Source: Herpetosiphonaceae bacterium (GTDB lineage: Bacteria; Chloroflexota; Chloroflexia; Chloroflexales; Herpetosiphonaceae). Taken from it: a DNA stretch of 50,198 nt. The stretch is taken from positions 1 to 50,198 of the forward strand of contig JABXJS010000080.1 of the NCBI GenBank assembly GCA_013538855.1, read 5' to 3'. Positions within the stretch are counted from its first letter, which is position 1, and the number at the start of each line of letters is the position of its first letter. Shown one piece after another: positions 31,920-42,286 of the stretch. The position numbers and the translations under genes are program-made. Under the pieces are notes generated by a model. That model worked only from the letters and a program-made list of their open reading frames with translations, was not told where the DNA came from and did no database searches.

Positions 31920-33344
31920 GTGTACACTGTACCTGAATCTGGGGGGCAAGCACCTGGCTCTGGCGAGCAGCGCAACTGGGGCATGCCGGGCTTTACGATC
32001 ATCTGGGTTGGCCAGCTGATCTCGCTGGTAGGCAGCGCAATGACAATGTTTGCGCTGACCTTCTGGGCTTGGCAGCTTACCGGCAAAGCGACGGCGCTGG
32101 CGATGATGGGCTTTTTCGGCTTCGCACCGGCCATTATTGTGAGTCCTTTCGCTGGTGCGCTGGTAGACCGCTGGAATCGCAAGCTGGTGATGATGCTCAG
32201 CGATCTCGCGACAGGCATGTCCACCATCATCATTTTTATCCTCTACTCGATGAGTGTGCTGCAGATTTGGCACCTGTATGTGCTGGGGGCGTTTGCGAGT
32301 GTCTTTCAGGCCTTTCAGTGGCCTGCCTACTCGGCCGCAATCTCGACCATGCTGCCGAAAAAGCATTATGGCCGCGCCAACGGCATGATCTCGATGGCCG
32401 AGGCTGGGTCTGGCATTCTGGCTCCGGTGATCGCCGGTGTGCTGCTAGCGGCGTTCAACGGCCATATTACGCCCATTTTAATCATTGATATTGTGACGTT
32501 TTCGGCAGCGATTGGCTCGCTGCTGGTTGTGCCCATCCCGCAGCCGAAGCGCAGCAGCGCTGGCGCAGCTGGCAGTGGCTCGCTGCTCAGTGAGGCGGGC
32601 TACGGCTTTCGCTATATTCTGGCGCGGCCAAGTCTGCTTGGCCTGCAGCTAGTGTTTTTTGCAGTTAATCTCGCTGGTGCGTTTCAGTTCACGCTGCTCA
32701 ATCCAATGATCCTGGCGCGCACGAACAGCAGCGCCGAGGCGATGGGCACCGTGCAGTCGGCCTTTGGCATCGGTGGCCTGATTGGCGGACTGCTGCTGAG
32801 CGTCTGGGGCGGGCCAAAACGCAAGGTGCACGGCGTGCTGATTGGCATGATGCTGACGAGCTTCTTTGGTGGTGTGGTGATGGGGCTAGGCCAGACCACT
32901 GCGGTGTGGGCGGCGGCGGCGTTTGGCACCATGTTCGTGCTGCCGGTGCTGAACGGCTCGAATCAGGCGATTTGGCAGGCCAAGGTGCCGCCGGATGTGC
33001 AAGGTCGCGTGTTCTCGGTGCGGCGGCTGATTGCGCAGATCTCCAGCCCGCTGGCGATCATTGCTGTCGGGCCGTTAGCCGACTACGTGTTTGAGCCGCG
33101 CCTAGCTGCCGATGGCGCGTGGGCGGGTGTCTTTGGCTCCTGGGTTGGTACGGGGCCGGGGGCTGGCATCGCGCTGATGATGGTGATCTCGGGCGTGGTC
33201 GGCATCGGTGTGGGGCTTGGCGGGTACTTGTTCAAGGCCGTGCGCGACGCCGAGACGCTGATACCAGATCACGATGAGGTTGGCGCGCCAGAGCCGAGCA
33301 CCGAGGCCGAGGTGCTACTCGGCGAGCTACAGCCAGCCGAGTAA
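31920..33344 (+). CDS. MFS transporter (EntS-like exporter family)
   Basis: A 474-residue major facilitator superfamily protein with about 12 transmembrane helices, of the MFS_3/enterobactin-exporter-like group. The A-motif region between TM2 and TM3 is visible as FAGALVDRWNRK, with repeats of GxxxDRxxR type. It probably exports a small molecule or siderophore; the substrate is unknown. The start is a GTG at 31920, 6 nt after AGGAG. The promoter has a palindromic operator, so inducible expression is likely. A terminator follows at 33365. Confidence 0.9.
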   Translation: MYTVPESGGQAPGSGEQRNWGMPGFTIIWVGQLISLVGSAMTMFALTFWAWQLTGKATALAMMGFFGFAPAIIVSPFAGALVDRWNRKLVMMLSDLATGMSTIIIFILYSMSVLQIWHLYVLGAFASVFQAFQWPAYSAAISTMLPKKHYGRANGMISMAEAGSGILAPVIAGVLLAAFNGHITPILIIDIVTFSAAIGSLLVVPIPQPKRSSAGAAGSGSLLSEAGYGFRYILARPSLLGLQLVFFAVNLAGAFQFTLLNPMILARTNSSAEAMGTVQSAFGIGGLIGGLLLSVWGGPKRKVHGVLIGMMLTSFFGGVVMGLGQTTAVWAAAAFGTMFVLPVLNGSNQAIWQAKVPPDVQGRVFSVRRLIAQISSPLAIIAVGPLADYVFEPRLAADGAWAGVFGSWVGTGPGAGIALMMVISGVVGIGVGLGGYLFKAVRDAETLIPDHDEVGAPEPSTEAEVLLGELQPAE

Positions 33345-33364
33345 GCTATTTCGCTGTAAGCATC

Positions 33365-33401
33365 ACAGGCTCCGCCTTCAGTGGTGGAGCCTGTATTTTT
33401 T
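33365..33401 (+). terminator. Terminator after the MFS gene
   Basis: A 12-bp stem with one G-T pair (33365-33376 with 33383-33394), a 6-nt loop and an ATTTTTTG tract. A strong intrinsic terminator, 20 nt after the stop. Confidence 0.85.
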
Positions 33402-33420
33402 GCGTGATCGCGCAGTGACG

Positions 33421-33798
33421 CTAGACTGGCATGAGGCGGGTGAAATCGGCGCGGTAGGGCGCATAGGACGCTAGCTCTCGGAGCTGCTCGTATAGCTCGA
33501 CGCGGCTCAGTGGGTCTTCGTAGACTTTCGTGAGATGCTTGAGTAGCTCGGCCAAATTTTTGGCTGGGCTATATTCGTAGGTTGGTTCGCCGTTACGCTG
33601 TGACACATGCAAGATGCTGTGGGCCACAAGGTCGTCCAAGGCTTCTTGAACGCTCCAGCGATCCCGCGAAAGGCGCATGCCTATCTGCGGAGCGGTGGCT
33701 GACTGCAAGGTACGCTGCGTAAACAGCATTAAACAATGCAGCTTAAGTGGCGTGTCGATGGCATGCTCCAGTAAGGACTGTAGCCGTGGGGTGATCAT
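33421..33798 (-). CDS. Small putative winged-helix protein
   Basis: A 125-residue all-soluble protein. The central part, TAPQIGMRLSRDRWSVQEALDDLVAHSILHVSQ followed by EPTYEYSP, has the shape of a winged helix: a helix-turn-helix with a recognition helix, a beta wing, and then helical C-terminus (ELLKHLTKVYEDPLSRVELYEQL). I do not recognise the family and call it a possible regulator only. AGGAGG lies 5 nt before the ATG at 33798. A possible promoter is TATAAT (33956-33961) with a TGC extension, about 160 bp upstream. Confidence 0.55.
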   Translation of the reverse strand: MITPRLQSLLEHAIDTPLKLHCLMLFTQRTLQSATAPQIGMRLSRDRWSVQEALDDLVAHSILHVSQRNGEPTYEYSPAKNLAELLKHLTKVYEDPLSRVELYEQLRELASYAPYRADFTRLMPV

Positions 33799-34413
33799 GC
33801 TCGCCTCCTAGCAATCGTCATTGACTGCGCGGTGAGAGAGCGCCCGCAAACTTGGGGGGCAGGGCTGCTTGGCCTGTGGCTCTGACTAGCCGCTAATACA
33901 AGAAAGAGTTTTGGGTGGAGAGAAGGGTGCTCGATGTTTCACATTTCCAGCCTAGATTATAGCAAGTAGTAGAGGTTTAGTCTAGGTTAATTTGATGAGA
34001 TTTGGTTAAGATCTTTTCACACTGGTCTTTGTTTTGTCAACATACGGTTGTACCACCCATGGTTAAGTGTAAGCAATTTCTAGGCCATGAGCTACGAGTT
34101 GTGTGCACAACATCGTGCGGCGCGGTGGGGTTGGCGTGCTTGTTTGAACCACTGCGCTGTGGTTAAGCAGGCTGTGTATGGATTGATCCGCAGTCAGCGT
34201 CAAGCGCAGGGTAGCGCGATTAACGCACTGCTCACGCCATCGCACGGCGGTGGTGGGGTGCTGGCACGCAGCCTAGAGTAAATGGGCGAGCGGGCGAGCA
34301 ACGGAGCCGTGTGCGCTGCGCCAGGGTTGGTTAAACCACTGGCGCAGCATTCACAAAACAATTGACACTTGAGCGCATAGTCGCCACCGTGAGCGAAGCT
34401 GTGCCCGGTAGAT
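33799..34413. other. Gene-poor region between the winged-helix gene and pyrG
   Basis: No gene is supported in this 615-bp stretch. It holds an AT-rich section (33940-34080) with an extended -10 element TGC-TATAAT on the minus strand (33956-33964), and a perfect 10-bp inverted repeat (34315-34324 with 34339-34348). Weak frames at 34063-34281 on both strands look non-coding. Confidence 0.5.
34315..34348 (-). terminator. Hairpin downstream of pyrG
   Basis: A perfect 10-bp GC-rich stem with a 14-nt loop lies 66 nt after the pyrG stop. No T-run follows on the minus strand, so its efficiency as a terminator is doubtful. Confidence 0.45.
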
Positions 34414-36069
<1,656 letters not shown>

Positions 36070-36102
36070 CTATGCTCCTTGCGCGGCAGCGCCGCTGTGG
36101 TT

Positions 36103-36137
36103 AAAACAAAAAGCCCGGCCTGGATGACCAAACCGGG
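36103..36137 (-). terminator. Terminator hairpin, possibly a pyrG leader attenuator
   Basis: On the minus strand a 10-bp stem with three G-T-type pairs (36128-36137 with 36114-36123) and a CTTTTTGTTTT tract form an intrinsic terminator between the HlyIII gene and pyrG. A TATAAT preceded by TGG lies immediately upstream (36143-36151), so a transcript started there would begin close to the first base of the hairpin. It could be read-through control of pyrG, or simply the HlyIII terminator. Confidence 0.7.
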
Positions 36138-36142
36138 ATTTT

Positions 36143-36151
36143 ATTATACCA
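36143..36151 (-). promoter_or_regulatory. Extended -10 promoter candidate for pyrG
   Basis: TGG-TATAAT on the minus strand (36143-36151) has no good -35 box. It is the only strong -10 between the HlyIII stop and pyrG, and it precedes the terminator hairpin. Confidence 0.5.
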
Positions 36152-36187
36152 TACCGCTTTGCGCTTGCGGTGATGGCGGCGCACGCG

Positions 36188-36865
36188 TTAGCTTAGGCCG
36201 TAGGGCAGCACCCAGAGCCACACGGTGATCAAGAAGGCCACGTGGGCGGCGATGCCGAGCACATGAAACAGCTCATGGAAGCCAAAGAAGCGCGGCAGCA
36301 GGTTGGGCTTGCGCAGGGCATAGACGATGCCACCGACGGTGTAGAGCACACCGCCAACGATCAGCAGGGTGATGCCGCCGGCAGGCAGGCGGCTAACCAG
36401 CTGCGGCATCGCCAGCAGGCCGATCCAGCCCATGGCGATATAGATGCCCGTTGAGAGCATGCGCGGAATGCCGGGCCAGCTCAGCTTCAGAACCATGCCG
36501 ATAACCGCCAGCGACCACAGCGTGATTAAGATAGCTGGGCCGATACCATCGGCGAGCAGCACAACACAGAACGGCGTGTAGGTGCCAGCGATCATCACAA
36601 AAATATTAGCGTGATCGAATGAGCGCAGCACACGTCGCACCCGCGGACTCCAGCGCCCAATATGGTAGGTGGCGCTGACGGCGTAGAGCAAAACCGTGCT
36701 GAGGCAAAACACGAGCACCGCGATCACGCGGCTGGACTCGGCTGCGGTGGAGCGCAGCAGCAAAATCGTCACCACCACAGCGGCGACAGCGGCGACGGCA
36801 TGGAACCAGCCGCGCAGCACAGGACGTGGAGGAGCGGGAAGCTGAGCGGAGTCTGACTTGGGCAT
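36188..36865 (-). CDS. HlyIII/PAQR family membrane protein
   Basis: A 225-residue protein with seven predicted transmembrane helices, of the hemolysin III-like (PAQR) family. Family signatures: SATYHIGRW, the SFDHANIFVMIAGTYTPF stretch and the C-terminal FHELFHVLGIAAH; their His residues match the family's metal site. Function is not known for bacterial members. A frame extending to 36907 is open upstream. The ATG at 36865 (MPKSDSAQL) has AAGGAGG 4 nt upstream and an extended -10 TGC-TATACT at 36892-36900. Confidence 0.9.
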   Translation of the reverse strand: MPKSDSAQLPAPPRPVLRGWFHAVAAVAAVVVTILLLRSTAAESSRVIAVLVFCLSTVLLYAVSATYHIGRWSPRVRRVLRSFDHANIFVMIAGTYTPFCVVLLADGIGPAILITLWSLAVIGMVLKLSWPGIPRMLSTGIYIAMGWIGLLAMPQLVSRLPAGGITLLIVGGVLYTVGGIVYALRKPNLLPRFFGFHELFHVLGIAAHVAFLITVWLWVLPYGLS

Positions 36866-36891
36866 GGGGCCTCCTTTGACATAACATACAG

Positions 36892-36900
36892 AGTATAGCA
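36892..36900 (-). promoter_or_regulatory. Extended -10 promoter of the HlyIII gene
   Basis: TGC-TATACT on the minus strand (36892-36900), 27 bp before the ATG. No clear -35 box was seen. Confidence 0.45.
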
Positions 36901-36940
36901 CAGACAAAGGCGATCTGTGGCATACGTGAGGAGCGGATTC

Positions 36941-37597
36941 CTAGGGATTATCGGGGTCGATCGCAACGCCGAATATCGGGTCTGCGCCTGATTCACTGCG
37001 GCGATCAGCGCTCATCTCCCAGGTATGATTGCGCACCTCTGGCCGATCAAGCGCAGCAATGCAGGCATCGGCGACCTGCTCGCGGGTGTTGCGCATGCCG
37101 CTGTCGGCATTCTCGACCAGCCCGCCGGGGCGAATAATTGTATAATCGAGGCCAGAGCGACGAACGACGTCCTCGGCCAGCAGCTTGGGATAGAACAGCA
37201 CGCTGAGCGGATGGCGCAGCGTGCGGTGGCGGCGCAGGCCCATGGTCGAGACAAAAACATAGTGATCGACGCCAGCGACCTTGGCAGCGGCGATGAGGCG
37301 CTGCGTGCCCTCGTAGTCGACGCGCCACAGATTGTTGGCGCGAAACGGCGCGCCGCCCATGGTGCTGATCACGATATCAACATCGCGCAGCGCGCTGTCG
37401 GCCCAGCTGGTGGCTGTGTCGCGCACATCGCCAAGCGCCGCCTCGACGCCACGCTGCTCCCACGCTTGGGCCTGATCCTGCATCCGCACCAAGACCCGTA
37501 CCGTGAAGTCGTCGGGGCGCGCCAGCAGCCGATCAACAACGAGACCGCCGGTGCGACCGCTTGCGCCAGTCACGAGGATGCGCTGTTTGTTGCTCAT
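36941..37597 (-). CDS. NAD(P)-binding NmrA/SDR-like protein
   Basis: A 218-residue Rossmann-fold protein. The N-terminal GASGRTG motif (residues 11-17) binds the dinucleotide; ALGDVRD and VSTMG follow at the family positions. The catalytic Tyr-x3-Lys of classical SDRs is replaced by an FYPKLLAEDVVRRS segment, so this is an atypical, NmrA/NAD(P)H-binding-like SDR. It might sense or reduce a redox compound; no substrate is known. Start ATG at 37597; a GAAGGAG stretch lies 5 nt upstream. It shares its promoter region with the divergent M24 gene. Confidence 0.85.
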   Translation of the reverse strand: MSNKQRILVTGASGRTGGLVVDRLLARPDDFTVRVLVRMQDQAQAWEQRGVEAALGDVRDTATSWADSALRDVDIVISTMGGAPFRANNLWRVDYEGTQRLIAAAKVAGVDHYVFVSTMGLRRHRTLRHPLSVLFYPKLLAEDVVRRSGLDYTIIRPGGLVENADSGMRNTREQVADACIAALDRPEVRNHTWEMSADRRSESGADPIFGVAIDPDNP

Positions 37598-37658
37598 GCA
37601 TTACTCCTTCAACACTGGATTCGTACCGCTTGTACTTTAGCACAGCGAGGAATTACTT

Positions 37659-38735
37659 GTGACAGCACTTGATCAAAAGCTCACGTTTATGCGCTCGATT
37701 CTAGCGGCGGAACAGCTTGGCGCGCTGCGCCTGCGCGGCGTTGACTGGTTTAGCTGGGCCACCGACGGTGCTTCGAATGTGGTGCTGCTGGCGGCAGAGA
37801 CCGGCGTGGCCGAGGTGCTGGTAACACCTGATGAGTCTTGGATTCTGACCGACACGATTGAGGCCGAGCGCCTTGAGACCGAGGAACTGCCGACGGCTTT
37901 TCGTGTGCACGCTGTGCCATGGCAGCACCCAGAGCAGCAGGAGCGCTGGCTGCAGGCGCGGGTGCAAGGCCCAATCGCCTCGGATCGACCGAGCGACGCC
38001 GAGGTTGCGCTGCCTGCGGCGCTGGTGGCGGCCAAGCGGCGACTCTACCCAGTGGAGATCGAGCGCTATCGACGAGCTGGTGCAGCGGCGGCGGCAGCGG
38101 TGACCGAGACGCTGGTTGCCGCACGGAGCGCGTGGACCGAGCAGGAGCTAGCTGGTGCGGCGGCGGCGGCGCTGTGGGCGCGGGGCATCGAGCCAGCGCT
38201 GGTGCTTGCTGGCAGCGAGGCGCGCTTGGTGCGCTACGGCCACACGCCGCCAACAACAACAGGTCTAGGTGGGCGCGCGATGCTGGTAGTGTGCGGGCGC
38301 TGGCGCGGGCTGTACGTCAACATGACGCGCTTTGTCCACTTTCGCCCGCTGAGCGCAGACGAGCAGCACATATTCGATACAGTGGCGCAGGTAGAGCAGG
38401 CCGCCTGGGCCGCCTCGCGACCAGGGGCGACGCTGGCGGACGTGCTGGCGGCGATCACGCGGGCCTATGCTGATCATGGGCATGCTGGCGCGGAGCAGCG
38501 CCTGCACCAAGGCGGCAGCACAGGCTATCTCTCGCGCGAGGTGGTGGCGCGCCCAGACGTGCAGGCGCAGATCGCCGCCAATATGGCGCTGGCCTGGAAT
38601 CCGAGCCTGCCTGGTTTCAAACTTGAGGACACGATACTCGTCACCGATCAAGGCGTGGAGATTCTGACCGTCGATCCTGTCTGGCCGACAGTGGCGGTCA
38701 ACGGCTACCTGCGCCCATTATCGCTGGAGCGTTAG
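37659..38735 (+). CDS. M24-fold (pita-bread) protein with degenerate metal site
   Basis: A 358-residue protein with a creatinase-type N-terminal domain and a pita-bread C-terminal fold like Xaa-Pro dipeptidase. By eye alignment to the M24 pattern most of the five metal ligands are missing: the first Asp position reads VVCG, the second VNMTRF instead of a D-x-TR, the His-region reads HQGGSTGYLS and the first Glu is replaced in WNPSLPG. The final Glu in KLEDTILVT is present. The protein may be non-peptidase. Start is GTG at 37659 with GAGG about 8 nt upstream. The next gene starts directly after the stop. Confidence 0.7.
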   Translation: MTALDQKLTFMRSILAAEQLGALRLRGVDWFSWATDGASNVVLLAAETGVAEVLVTPDESWILTDTIEAERLETEELPTAFRVHAVPWQHPEQQERWLQARVQGPIASDRPSDAEVALPAALVAAKRRLYPVEIERYRRAGAAAAAAVTETLVAARSAWTEQELAGAAAAALWARGIEPALVLAGSEARLVRYGHTPPTTTGLGGRAMLVVCGRWRGLYVNMTRFVHFRPLSADEQHIFDTVAQVEQAAWAASRPGATLADVLAAITRAYADHGHAGAEQRLHQGGSTGYLSREVVARPDVQAQIAANMALAWNPSLPGFKLEDTILVTDQGVEILTVDPVWPTVAVNGYLRPLSLER

Positions 38736-39632
38736 ATGCAGCTAGAGCTACTATTTTCAACTGGTAATGTTCAGCTCGATGCCAGTCTGCGGGGGCTGGT
38801 GGAGCTGCTGGAGCTGACTCAGCCTGGCCTCGTGCACTCCTACTACCTAGAGGGCAGCTTCGCTGTTGGCCAGGCAGTGACAGGCAGCGATATCGACCTG
38901 ACGCTGCTGCTGCACAAGCGGCTGAACGAGGCGGAGTATACGCGCTTTGAGCAGATTATCAACGTCTGGTGCCTGGGCTGTCCGTGGGAGCTGGATTTCT
39001 GGCTGCCGAACTGTGATGAGATCGCTCAGCGCCCGGCGGTGAACTGGCTGCTGCGCTCACAGCTGCTCTATGGGCCGGACTACCGCCCGCATGTGCCGAT
39101 GATTGGATTCGAGCTCTATCAAACGCATGTGGTTGACTTTGCAGTGCGGATGATGGCCTATCTGCGTGGGCAAGAGCTGCCGCTGCACTATCCGCTGCTA
39201 CCACCTGATCCACAGGCCGAGTTTTTGGGCTACGAGCGGCGCACAGTGCGCCAGGCTGGCCACGCTGCGGAGCCAAGCACAAAGGATTTGGTTGGCGTGG
39301 CGCTGCGCATCGCTACTGCACGGATCGCCCTCAGTGCGCCGGTGTATGTGCCGGATAAGCACACCTGCCTCGTGCTATATCGCGAGCATATAAACGACGA
39401 GTGGCTGGAGCTGCCAGAGGCGCTGGATCAGCTGTGTCGGCGTGAGTGGTGCTACTTGCTGCCAACCGGTGTGGCGCAACGGCGTGCGCTGCGTAGTCTG
39501 GCCGAGGCGACGCTGGCATTTGAGAACGCCTATCTTGTGCAGCGCCAGCTCAGCTTATTAAGCGCCTGGCGGACAGCAGATGCGGCTGCCCGCCAGGCGC
39601 TAGAGGCGCGAATTGCGCTAGTGACGTTTTAG
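38736..39632 (+). CDS. Nucleotidyltransferase-fold protein
   Basis: A 298-residue protein with a DNA polymerase beta-like nucleotidyltransferase domain. The G-S motif at 40-41 (LEGSFAVGQ) is followed by SDIDLTL with D52 and D54, and a third Asp (D87) in ELDFWL, giving a complete metal triad. The C-terminal half is alpha-helical and unassigned. It may be an aminoglycoside- or toxin/antitoxin-like NTase, but the substrate is unknown. Its ATG follows the stop of the M24 gene without a gap. Its 3' end overlaps the convergent GNAT gene by four bases. Confidence 0.85.
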   Translation: MQLELLFSTGNVQLDASLRGLVELLELTQPGLVHSYYLEGSFAVGQAVTGSDIDLTLLLHKRLNEAEYTRFEQIINVWCLGCPWELDFWLPNCDEIAQRPAVNWLLRSQLLYGPDYRPHVPMIGFELYQTHVVDFAVRMMAYLRGQELPLHYPLLPPDPQAEFLGYERRTVRQAGHAAEPSTKDLVGVALRIATARIALSAPVYVPDKHTCLVLYREHINDEWLELPEALDQLCRREWCYLLPTGVAQRRALRSLAEATLAFENAYLVQRQLSLLSAWRTADAAARQALEARIALVTF

Positions 39633-40639
39633 ATTAAGTCTTTGCGGTAGGTCAAGGTCTCACGCTCGACCACAAAGCCAGCCTGCTGGTAGACGCTCAG
39701 CGCACCGTTGGGGTTTTGGGCATCGACGCCGAGTGCGGCCTCGGTCATGCCTAGCTCCTTGTGCATGCGCATGCTGCGGTGCAGCAACGCCGAGGCGATG
39801 CCTTGCCGTCGCCAGGCGCGCCGCACGCTGATGCCCTCGGTGTAGCCGCGCTGGCGCTTGAACTCCGCGTTCTCGGCGTGATTGATAAAGTTCTGGATCA
39901 TGCCGACGACCTGATCGCCCTGCCATGCGATCTGCCACAGCTCGGGCTGGAAGAGGCCACCGTTGAGCCACTGGGTGTAGTCGGCCTCGTTTGGCTCGTG
40001 GAAGCCCCAGTGGTCGCGGAAAGCCTCGACATCGGCCTCCCAGATTTGGCGGTAGTGCTCGGGCTTGGCCGGGCGCACCTCGATACCTGGCGGCAGCGGC
40101 AGCTCGGCGATAGGCTGGCCAAGGTCGCGCACCATATCGTAACCGTAGCGAATGGGCCGATAGCCCTGTGCTACAAGAAACTGCTGTAGCTCGACTTTGA
40201 CACCATCGCAGATTGTGCTGAGCACCGGCTTGTTTGCGCTGGGTTGCTCGGCGTTGATGGTTTGGGCGCGCTGCTCAAAGAAGCTGAGCGCAGCCAGCTC
40301 GATACCTTGGCCGCGCCACTGTGGCAGCACATGCATAAAGTGAAAGTAGTTGCGCAGGCCATCGCTCTGATCCGACCATTGAATGCGGCCATAGCCAATG
40401 AGCTGCTGGCCGATGGCGGCGACGAGAATATCCTGCTCGACATCGCTATGGCCGAGATGGCTGTACTGCTGATGCAGCTGCTCGGCGGTAATGAACCAGT
40501 TGTTGCCATCGGCGCGGCCGCAGGCGTTGAACACATCAGCCATGGCCGGAATATCGGCGAACGTAAAGTGACGGAAGATTAATCCTGGGATAGCGGGCAG
40601 GCTATCGGCGTGGATTAATGCTGGGGCTGTATCGGTCAT
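39629..40639 (-). CDS. Tandem GNAT acetyltransferase, MshD-like layout
   Basis: A 336-residue protein with two GNAT domains. The N-terminal copy has the acetyl-CoA loop QWRGQGIE; the C-terminal copy has RRAWRRQGIASALL and NPNGALSVYQQAGF. This domain order is like mycothiol synthase MshD, although activity is not established. The presence of an Mca-type PIG-L protein nearby is at least consistent with thiol metabolism. Of several start codons the ATG at 40639 is best: GAGG lies 9 nt upstream. A 9-bp inverted repeat (40638-40646 with 40674-40682) covers the start region. Confidence 0.85.
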   Translation of the reverse strand: MTDTAPALIHADSLPAIPGLIFRHFTFADIPAMADVFNACGRADGNNWFITAEQLHQQYSHLGHSDVEQDILVAAIGQQLIGYGRIQWSDQSDGLRNYFHFMHVLPQWRGQGIELAALSFFEQRAQTINAEQPSANKPVLSTICDGVKVELQQFLVAQGYRPIRYGYDMVRDLGQPIAELPLPPGIEVRPAKPEHYRQIWEADVEAFRDHWGFHEPNEADYTQWLNGGLFQPELWQIAWQGDQVVGMIQNFINHAENAEFKRQRGYTEGISVRRAWRRQGIASALLHRSMRMHKELGMTEAALGVDAQNPNGALSVYQQAGFVVERETLTYRKDLI

Positions 40640-40752
40640 GATCAACATCCTCACATGCAATAAAAAGTGCTGCGTTGATCATCGCCGATCCAGGCTGAGC
40701 TGACATCGGTCTCCGAAGGTGAGCTGATTCAGTCTTGCGATGGAGAGACTGA

Positions 40753-40784
40753 GCGCACGCAGCGGCCAAGCTTGCTGCGTGCGC
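40753..40784 (-). terminator. Hairpin after the flavoprotein gene
   Basis: A perfect 11-bp GC-rich stem (40753-40763 with 40774-40784, 10-nt loop) lies 6 nt after the flavoprotein stop on the minus strand. No long T-run follows. Confidence 0.55.
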
Positions 40785-40790
40785 CACGAC

Positions 40791-42227
40791 CTACTTTGCG
40801 CCAAACAGCCGGAAATAGCCTTTGAGAATCGTTTGCACGAGCGGCTGCTCCAGCGTGCGCACGGCGGCCTGCTGCGCGGCATTGCGCACGCCGAGCGCGC
40901 GGGTGGGATAGACGTGAATCGGCCCGGCGACAGCGCTGATGCCCAAGCCGGCGCCCATCGCCACGACAAGCTCGCTGATCAAATCGCCAGCGCCTGCGCC
41001 GATGATATGCGCGCCGACAATCGTATCGCTGCGGCCAACCGTGAGAATCTTGGTTAGGCCGAGCGTGTCGCTCTCGGTGCGGGCGCGATCATTGCTGCTC
41101 CACGGCAGGCGATACACCTTCAGCGCTGAGCCGTAGCGGGCGCGCGCCTCGTCCTCGTTTAACCCCGCGTGGGCCACCTCGGGGTCGGTGAACGTCGCCC
41201 ACGGCACCAGATCGTAGTTCATCTTGGCCGCGAAGGGAAAGAGCGCGTTGCGGATAACAACGCCCGCCTCTGCGCCGGCCATATGCGTGAACTGGTAGCG
41301 TCCGATCACATCGCCACATGCATAGATGTTGGGATTCGTGGTGCGCAGGTACTCGTCAACCTGAATGCCCTTATGGGGATCGTAGCGCACGCCGGCCACA
41401 TCGAGGCCCAGCGTGCTCACCGTGGGCGTGCGGCCTGCAGCGACGAGGATCTCATCAACAATCACTGTGCTGGTGGTGCCGCTGCTATGGCTCAGCGTCA
41501 CGTGCTTGCCGTCGGCGCGCACTTCGACGTTGCTGGCCTTGGTGTTGAGCTGCACGGTGATGCCCTCGCGCTCAAAGGCCTGTCGCAGCAGCGGCCCCAT
41601 CTCGGGGTCATCTTTCGGCAGCAGGCGTGCGCCAGATTGCACCAGCGTAACCTGTGCGCCAAAGCGCGCCAGCGCCTGACCTAGCTCGCAGCCAATTGGC
41701 CCGCCGCCGATAACCAGCAGGCGCTGTGGCAGCTCGGCGAGGTGGAATACCTCCTCGTTGGTGATGAAGCCAGCCTCGCGCAGTCCTGGTACGTCGGGGA
41801 TGCGCGGTGTGGAGCCAGTGGCGATACAATAGGCCCGGGCACGCACGCGCTGGCCGCTCACATCGAGCGTCTCGGCATCGATAAAACGGGCGCGACCGAG
41901 CAGCACCTCGGCTCCAGCGGCGCGTAGCACCTGTGGCGAGTCATCATGCGCGTAGACATCCTCCTGCACCTGGCGCACATGGGCGGTGACGGCGGCAAAA
42001 TCGATCACTGGCATCTCGACATTGATGCCATACTGCTGCGCGGTGCGGATGGTATGGGCCGCGCGGGCAGCGTGGATCAGCGTCTTGCTTGGCACGCAGC
42101 CAGTCCAGGTGCAGTCGCCGCCGAGACGCTGCGCTTCGATGATCGCAACTTTAGCCCCGAACTTCGGTGCGAATTTCCCAAACGTGATGCCGGCTGAGCC
42201 ACCGCCGATCACTGCCAAGTCGTACAT
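40791..42227 (-). CDS. Pyridine nucleotide-disulfide oxidoreductase, Lpd/MerA-like
   Basis: A 478-residue flavoprotein. It has the FAD-binding GGGSAG start, the redox-active Cys39-Cys44 in GGDCTWTGCVPSK, the NAD(P) GGGPIGCELG motif, and the C-terminal dimerisation domain with GPIHVYPTRALG (the His-x3-Pro motif analogue). It resembles mercuric reductase and dihydrolipoyl dehydrogenase, but has no N-terminal HMA domain and no C-terminal Cys pair for mercury, so mercury reduction is unsupported. The frame is open up to 42272. The ATG at 42227 has AAGGAG 5 nt upstream. Confidence 0.87.
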   Translation of the reverse strand: MYDLAVIGGGSAGITFGKFAPKFGAKVAIIEAQRLGGDCTWTGCVPSKTLIHAARAAHTIRTAQQYGINVEMPVIDFAAVTAHVRQVQEDVYAHDDSPQVLRAAGAEVLLGRARFIDAETLDVSGQRVRARAYCIATGSTPRIPDVPGLREAGFITNEEVFHLAELPQRLLVIGGGPIGCELGQALARFGAQVTLVQSGARLLPKDDPEMGPLLRQAFEREGITVQLNTKASNVEVRADGKHVTLSHSSGTTSTVIVDEILVAAGRTPTVSTLGLDVAGVRYDPHKGIQVDEYLRTTNPNIYACGDVIGRYQFTHMAGAEAGVVIRNALFPFAAKMNYDLVPWATFTDPEVAHAGLNEDEARARYGSALKVYRLPWSSNDRARTESDTLGLTKILTVGRSDTIVGAHIIGAGAGDLISELVVAMGAGLGISAVAGPIHVYPTRALGVRNAAQQAAVRTLEQPLVQTILKGYFRLFGAK

Positions 42228-42286
42228 TGCAACTCCTTCGTTCTGTGTGGCTACGAAAACCACACGTAGCATAGCATGAGGATCTG

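Noticed and set aside
31650-32366. 238-residue minus-strand frame across the MFS gene start
   Set aside because: It overlaps the MFS promoter and gene; no conserved motifs and no ribosome site.
34063-34281. Short frames on both strands in the pyrG-downstream gap
   Set aside because: About 60-64 residues without ribosome sites or motifs; codon pattern is not coding-like.
40791-42227. Mercuric reductase as a specific function
   Set aside because: No HMA domain and no C-terminal vicinal Cys pair, and no mer genes nearby; only the general flavoprotein family is supported.
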